Positions 59,984 through 64,000 of a stretch of 64,000 bases of DNA are shown here, one piece after another. Numbering within the stretch: the stretch's first letter is position 1; every line of letters begins with the position of its first letter. A program made the position numbers and the translations under genes. This DNA comes from Serratia nevei (GTDB lineage: Bacteria > Pseudomonadota > Gammaproteobacteria > Enterobacterales > Enterobacteriaceae). The notes under the pieces were generated by a model. The model was given only the letters and a program-made list of their open reading frames with translations. It was not told the DNA's origin and did no database searches. The stretch covers positions 4,960,001-5,024,000 of the forward strand of contig NZ_CP149940.1 of NCBI RefSeq assembly GCF_037948395.1. Reading direction: 5' to 3'.

Positions 59984-62072
59984 AGCCCACCGACACCTTG
60001 CGCCGCCGTTTGTCCAAATCCTTCAGCAGCCGGTTTATCCGCGGATCGGCGAACATCTCCTCCAGCGTTTGGGTCAGCTTGCGCCGCCAGTTAGGGTACT
60101 GGTCACTGGTGCCGGGAATATTGACCGGATCGGCCATGTCCAGCCAGTCTTCCGGCTGCAGGCCGAGCAGGGCGCTGGCGCTGTCGGCGACATAACGCTG
60201 CAGACCGCGGTTAAGCAGCGGACTCATGCCGAGCAGCGCCGCCCTCTTGCCCACCTTCTGCGGCACGCAGCCATAGCGATGCAACCCGTCCAGCAGCCCT
60301 TGCTTGGCGCGTTCCCGATCGGCGAACAGCGCCCGCAGGATCTCCGCGTCCGGATAGAGCCCCAGTCGGTTGCCCAGTGTCAGATCGCCGCTTTGCCAAT
60401 AGCCGCGCAACGTCGGCAGATCGTGGGTAGTGATGGTCGCCATCGCCTGCACCGGATAGGCCTGCGGCGCGCGGAAATGGTGTTCACCGTCGCTTTCGAA
60501 ATACAGCACTTTGTAGGAATAGACGCCGCTGTCGCGCAGCTTGCCGACGATCTCTACCGGCACGGTGCCGAGATCCTCGCCGATCACCATGCAACGGTGG
60601 CGCTGGCTTTCCAGCGCCAGCACCGCCAGCAGATCGTCCACCGGGTATTTGACGTAGGCGCCGCGATCGGCGGTTTCGCCATAAGGGATCCACCACAGCC
60701 GCAGCAGCGCCATGACGTGATCGATACGCAGCGCGCCGCAGCTGGTCATGTTGGCGCGCAAAAGATCGATGAACGGCTGATAACCGCGCGCCGCCATCAC
60801 GTGCGGATCCATCGGCGGCAGGCCCCAGTTTTGCCCCAGCGGCCCCAGGATGTCCGGCGGTGCGCCGACCGACGCTTTCAGGCAGTACAGCTCGCGGTCG
60901 CACCAGGTTTCCGCCCCGCCTTCCGCCACCCCGACCGCCAGATCGCGATACAGACCAATCGGCATCTGCTGCTGCCGGCTCTGCTCAAAACACTGCGCAA
61001 ACTGCGTGGCCGCCAGCCATTGCAGCCACAGGTAAAAGCGGACCGCGTCCTGATGTTCGTCGCAGAACTGCCGCACCGCTTCGCTCTGCCCCCGCCGATA
61101 GCCCTCGGGCCAGGCCGGCCATCCCCACTGGCTGGCGTCTTTGGCCGCCAGGTGGGCATGCAGCGCGTCGAACGCCGCCTGCTGATACAGGCTGTCGCCG
61201 CCCTCAGTCACGAACCGTTCGAACGCCTGACGCTGCGCGTCGTTCGGCTTGCGCGCCTGAAACAGCGGGAACGTCAGCTTCAGCGCCGCCAGCTTCAGCT
61301 GCATCACGGCGGTGTAATCCACCCACTCCGCGGAGCGCGCCTTGGCCAACTGCTTCTGCGTCGCCGGCTTCTGCCACCAGCGCTGCGCCGCGTCGCTGCG
61401 CTGGAAATCCTCCACCGCGTTGACGTCGATATACGCCAGATTCAGCCAGCGGCGCGACGAGGGGCTGTAAGGGCTGGCGCTCTCCGGGTTGGCCGGATAC
61501 AGCGCATGGATCGGATTGAGACCGACGAAGGCACCGCCGCGCTCCCCCACCTGCTCCACCATCAGACGCAGATCGCCGAAATCGCCGATGCCCCAGTTGC
61601 GATCAGAACGCAGCGTATACAGCTGAACGCAGGCGCCCCACAGTTTCTTGCCGGTCAGCAAGGCGTCCGGCTCGAAGCAGCGCCTCGGCGCGACGATCAC
61701 TCGGCATGGCCACTGCCGTGCGCCCTGGCTCAGCGTCAATTGGTGATACCCCGCCGGCAGGTCGCCGGGCAGCGTCAGGGTCTTGCGCGCGCCGACGCGC
61801 CCCTGCAGGCATTCGCCGTCTTCACGCTGCAGCACCCACAGGTAGTCGCCTTCGCCCGCCGGGGTCAGCGCCAGCGGCGCGCCCTGATAGAACACCTTAA
61901 CCGCCGGCAACGGCGATGCCGCCCCTTCCTGCGCGGCATCGCCCCGATTCATGGCCGCCAGCAGCTTGCGCTTGGTCTCCGGCTCAATCGCCTGCCGCTT
62001 GCCGTGGGCATTGATGAAATCGGCAGCGATCCCCGCCTGCGCTGCCGCCTGATCGATACGCTTACGATCCAT
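59982..62072 (-). CDS. malQ: 4-alpha-glucanotransferase (amylomaltase) MalQ
   Basis: 696 residues (E. coli 694). GH77 enzyme that disproportionates maltodextrins, releasing glucose and making longer chains for MalP. Catalytic triad segments: nucleophile Asp in ALRIDHVMALLRLWWIP, acid/base Glu in VIGEDLGTVPVEI and Asp in TTHDLPTLRGYW. N-terminal MalQ-specific domain precedes. ATG 62072, 9 bp after malP, so malPQ is one operon, expected to be MalT- and CRP-dependent; the promoter lies outside the window. Confidence 0.97.
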   Translation of the reverse strand: MDRKRIDQAAAQAGIAADFINAHGKRQAIEPETKRKLLAAMNRGDAAQEGAASPLPAVKVFYQGAPLALTPAGEGDYLWVLQREDGECLQGRVGARKTLTLPGDLPAGYHQLTLSQGARQWPCRVIVAPRRCFEPDALLTGKKLWGACVQLYTLRSDRNWGIGDFGDLRLMVEQVGERGGAFVGLNPIHALYPANPESASPYSPSSRRWLNLAYIDVNAVEDFQRSDAAQRWWQKPATQKQLAKARSAEWVDYTAVMQLKLAALKLTFPLFQARKPNDAQRQAFERFVTEGGDSLYQQAAFDALHAHLAAKDASQWGWPAWPEGYRRGQSEAVRQFCDEHQDAVRFYLWLQWLAATQFAQCFEQSRQQQMPIGLYRDLAVGVAEGGAETWCDRELYCLKASVGAPPDILGPLGQNWGLPPMDPHVMAARGYQPFIDLLRANMTSCGALRIDHVMALLRLWWIPYGETADRGAYVKYPVDDLLAVLALESQRHRCMVIGEDLGTVPVEIVGKLRDSGVYSYKVLYFESDGEHHFRAPQAYPVQAMATITTHDLPTLRGYWQSGDLTLGNRLGLYPDAEILRALFADRERAKQGLLDGLHRYGCVPQKVGKRAALLGMSPLLNRGLQRYVADSASALLGLQPEDWLDMADPVNIPGTSDQYPNWRRKLTQTLEEMFADPRINRLLKDLDKRRRKVSVG

Positions 62073-62081
62073 TCGCTCTCC

Positions 62082-63998
62082 TTAACGTTTGGCTTGCCAG
62101 ATGCGCTGCTGGTAATCGCGAATCGAGCGATCCGAGCTGAACATGCCGACGCGCGCAGTGTTAAGGATAGTCCGCCGCGTCCATTCGTCCCGGTCGCGGT
62201 ACAGTTCGTCGACCCGGCGCTGCGCCTGGCAGTACGAGGCGAAGTCCGCCAGCACCAGATAGGGATCGCCGCCTTCCAGCAGGCTGTGCAGCATCATGTC
62301 GAACGCGTGCTTGTCGCCGTGGCTGAACGCGCCGCTCGCCAGCTCGTCCAAAATCGCCTTCAGGTGCTTGTCTTTCTTGCGGTAGCTGAGCGGATCGTAG
62401 CCCTTCGCCAGTATCGCCTTCACCTGCTCCACGGTATTGCCGAAGATAAAGATATTGTCTTCGCCCACCTGCTCGGCGATTTCGACGTTGGCGCCGTCCA
62501 GCGTGCCGACCGTCAGCGCGCCGTTCAGCGCCAGCTTCATGTTGCCGGTGCCGGAGGCCTCTTTACCGGCGGTGGAGATCTGCTCGGAGATATCCGCCGC
62601 CGGGATCATCAGTTCGGCCACCGACACGCGGTAGTCGGGAATGAACGCCACTTTCAGGCGATCTTTCACCAACGGATCGTTATTGATCTTCTCGGCCGCC
62701 TGGTTGATCGCGTAAATGATGTTTTTCGCCAGGTAGTAGCCCGGCGCCGCCTTGGCGCCGAACAGGAAGACGCGCGGTACGATGTCCAGATTCGGGTTGT
62801 CGCGCAGCTGGCGATACAGCGACAGGATGTGCAGCAGGTTCAGGTGCTGGCGTTTGTACTCGTGCAGACGCTTGATCTGCACGTCGAAAATTGCGTCCGG
62901 GTCGAGCGTCAACCCCATCACGCCGTGCACGTAATGGGCCAGCGCCACCTTGTTGTCGCGTTTGATCTGCTGATAACGCTGGCGGAACGCCGCGTCGTCG
63001 GCGAATTTTTCCAGCCCGCGCAACGCGTCGAGATCGTTCGCCCATTCCACCTTCAGCGTCTCGTCGATCAGGCCCGACAGCGCCGGGTTGCACTGTTTCA
63101 GCCAGCGGCGCGGCGTGATGCCGTTGGTGACGTTATGGAATTTGTTCGGCCACAGCTGGTGATATTCCGGGAACAGATCTTTCACCACCAGATCCGAGTG
63201 CAGCTGAGCCACGCCGTTGACCGCAAAGCCGCTGACCACGCACAGGTTGGCCATGCGCACCTGCTTGTTGTGATGCACCGCCAGTTTGGCCCACACCGCC
63301 TCGTCGCCCGGCCAGTGCTTATCCACCTGCTTTTTGAACCTGGCGTTGATCTGTTTGATGATGGAGAAATGGCGCGGCAGCAGGCTGCGCACCAGTTTTT
63401 CATCCCAGCACTCCAGCGCTTCCGGCATCAGGGTGTGGTTGGTATAGGCGAAGGTGTTGCTGGTGATCGCCCAGGCCGCCTCCCACTCCAGCTGGTGTTC
63501 GTCCAGCAGAATACGCAGCATTTCCGGAATGGCGATGGTCGGGTGGGTGTCGTTCAGCTGGATCACTTCGTACTTCGGCAGCTCTTCAATCTTGCGGCCG
63601 GCCTGATGGTGCTTGCGCAAAATGTCCGCCACCGAGCAGGCGCACTGGAAATACTGCTGCATCAGGCGTAGGCGCTTGCCGGCCTGATGGTTGTCGTTCG
63701 GGTAGAGCACCTTGGTCAGCTTGTCGGCTTCTACGCCCTGCTTCTCCGCCTGCAGGAATTTGCCGTCGTTGAAATCGCTCAGGTTGAACGGATGCTGATG
63801 GGTCGCCTGCCACAGGCGCAGCGGCTGCGCCACGCCGTTGCGATACCCCAGCACCGGCAGATCCCAGGCTTCGCCGCGCAGGGTGAAGGCCGGGCGCCAC
63901 AGTTCGCGGCCGTCGGCCTGCTTTTCCAGCTTGCCGCCGATGCCTACATCCACCGCCAGCGCGGCGTTGTGGCGGAACCACGGGTAGCTCTCGCGCTG
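62082..63998 (-). CDS. malP: Maltodextrin phosphorylase MalP (C-terminal 638 residues; runs off the window end)
   Basis: The reading frame is open to the window edge, so the gene is a fragment only because of the window. It phosphorolyses maltodextrins to glucose-1-phosphate. GT35 marks: [19 protein letters not shown] near the edge, [31 protein letters not shown], and the PLP site [19 protein letters not shown] with its lysine, then [10 protein letters not shown]. First gene of malPQ. A GTG at 63953 within the frame is internal, since the preceding residues also match MalP. Confidence 0.97.
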   Translation of the reverse strand, partial: QRESYPWFRHNAALAVDVGIGGKLEKQADGRELWRPAFTLRGEAWDLPVLGYRNGVAQPLRLWQATHQHPFNLSDFNDGKFLQAEKQGVEADKLTKVLYPNDNHQAGKRLRLMQQYFQCACSVADILRKHHQAGRKIEELPKYEVIQLNDTHPTIAIPEMLRILLDEHQLEWEAAWAITSNTFAYTNHTLMPEALECWDEKLVRSLLPRHFSIIKQINARFKKQVDKHWPGDEAVWAKLAVHHNKQVRMANLCVVSGFAVNGVAQLHSDLVVKDLFPEYHQLWPNKFHNVTNGITPRRWLKQCNPALSGLIDETLKVEWANDLDALRGLEKFADDAAFRQRYQQIKRDNKVALAHYVHGVMGLTLDPDAIFDVQIKRLHEYKRQHLNLLHILSLYRQLRDNPNLDIVPRVFLFGAKAAPGYYLAKNIIYAINQAAEKINNDPLVKDRLKVAFIPDYRVSVAELMIPAADISEQISTAGKEASGTGNMKLALNGALTVGTLDGANVEIAEQVGEDNIFIFGNTVEQVKAILAKGYDPLSYRKKDKHLKAILDELASGAFSHGDKHAFDMMLHSLLEGGDPYLVLADFASYCQAQRRVDELYRDRDEWTRRTILNTARVGMFSSDRSIRDYQQRIWQAKR

Positions 63999-64000
63999 CC

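Noticed and set aside
59973..63671. Open frame of 1232 codons on the plus strand, antisense to malQ and malP
   Set aside because: The translation is dominated by Arg, Gln, His and Ala with no domain; it is the usual by-product of G/C-ending codons on the opposite strand of well-identified genes.

Overview
The window is a stretch of enterobacterial chromosome, most likely from Serratia (S. marcescens group). It is visibly GC-rich with strongly G/C-ending codons. Nearly every protein is recognisably the Escherichia coli orthologue, and the order follows the E. coli 75-min region (yheTU-prkB-yhfA-crp-yhfK-argD-pabA, ppiA, tsgA-nirBDC-cysG, trpS-gph-rpe-dam-damX-aroBK-hofQPONM-mrcA-nudE-igaA-yrfG-hslRO-pckA, envZ/ompR-greB-yhgF-feoABC, bioH-gntX-nfuA-malQP). 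No prophage, insertion sequence, CRISPR array, rRNA or tRNA gene was seen.

Layout. 1-2.2 kb: the 5' part of tauA and a lysE/phzF pair, all on the minus strand. 2.3-10.1 kb: core block yheT to pabA, including the global regulator crp. 10.1-14.3 kb: yjgR (HerA/DUF853 ATPase) and the pyruvate-sensing pair btsSR, sitting where E. coli has fic-yhfG. 14.4-18.0 kb: ppiA followed by a beta-glucoside cassette (PTS IIA, GH4 6-phospho-beta-glucosidase, LacI regulator) with a perfect 18-bp operator. 18.2-26.2 kb: tsgA, an inserted codA, then the nirBDC-cysG nitrite reductase/siroheme operon behind a textbook FNR/NarL promoter. 26.2-36.3 kb: a minus-strand run from the hof (PilMNOPQ-like) genes through aroK, aroB, damX, dam, rpe and gph to trpS. 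36.4-46.0 kb: mrcA, nudE, igaA, yrfG-hslR-hslO and pckA. 46.1-46.9 kb: an inserted FitAB/VapBC-type toxin-antitoxin pair. 46.9-50.5 kb: envZ-ompR, then cbpM-cbpA, inserted relative to E. coli. 50.8-57.2 kb: greB, yhgF and feoABC with a Fur box. 57.2-64 kb: a small secreted DUF1471 protein, bioH, gntX, nfuA, malQ and the C-terminal part of malP.

Functional links. NirB needs siroheme, made by CysG at the end of its operon, and nitrite brought in by NirC. FeoABC with a Fur box and the Fe-S carrier NfuA cover iron supply and delivery. MalP and MalQ degrade maltodextrins. CRP is a likely regulator of the sugar genes. The hof genes and mrcA are divergent and represent DNA-uptake/pilus-like and cell-wall functions.

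The backbone is conventional, and I do not see a clearly new system. The best candidates for a second look are the places where synteny is broken: the orphan IIA/GH4/LacI cassette with its own operator and intra-cassette terminator; the toxin-antitoxin pair with a FitA-like operator; the yjgR-btsSR, codA and cbpAM insertions; and a gene-free, hairpin-rich stretch downstream of bioH.
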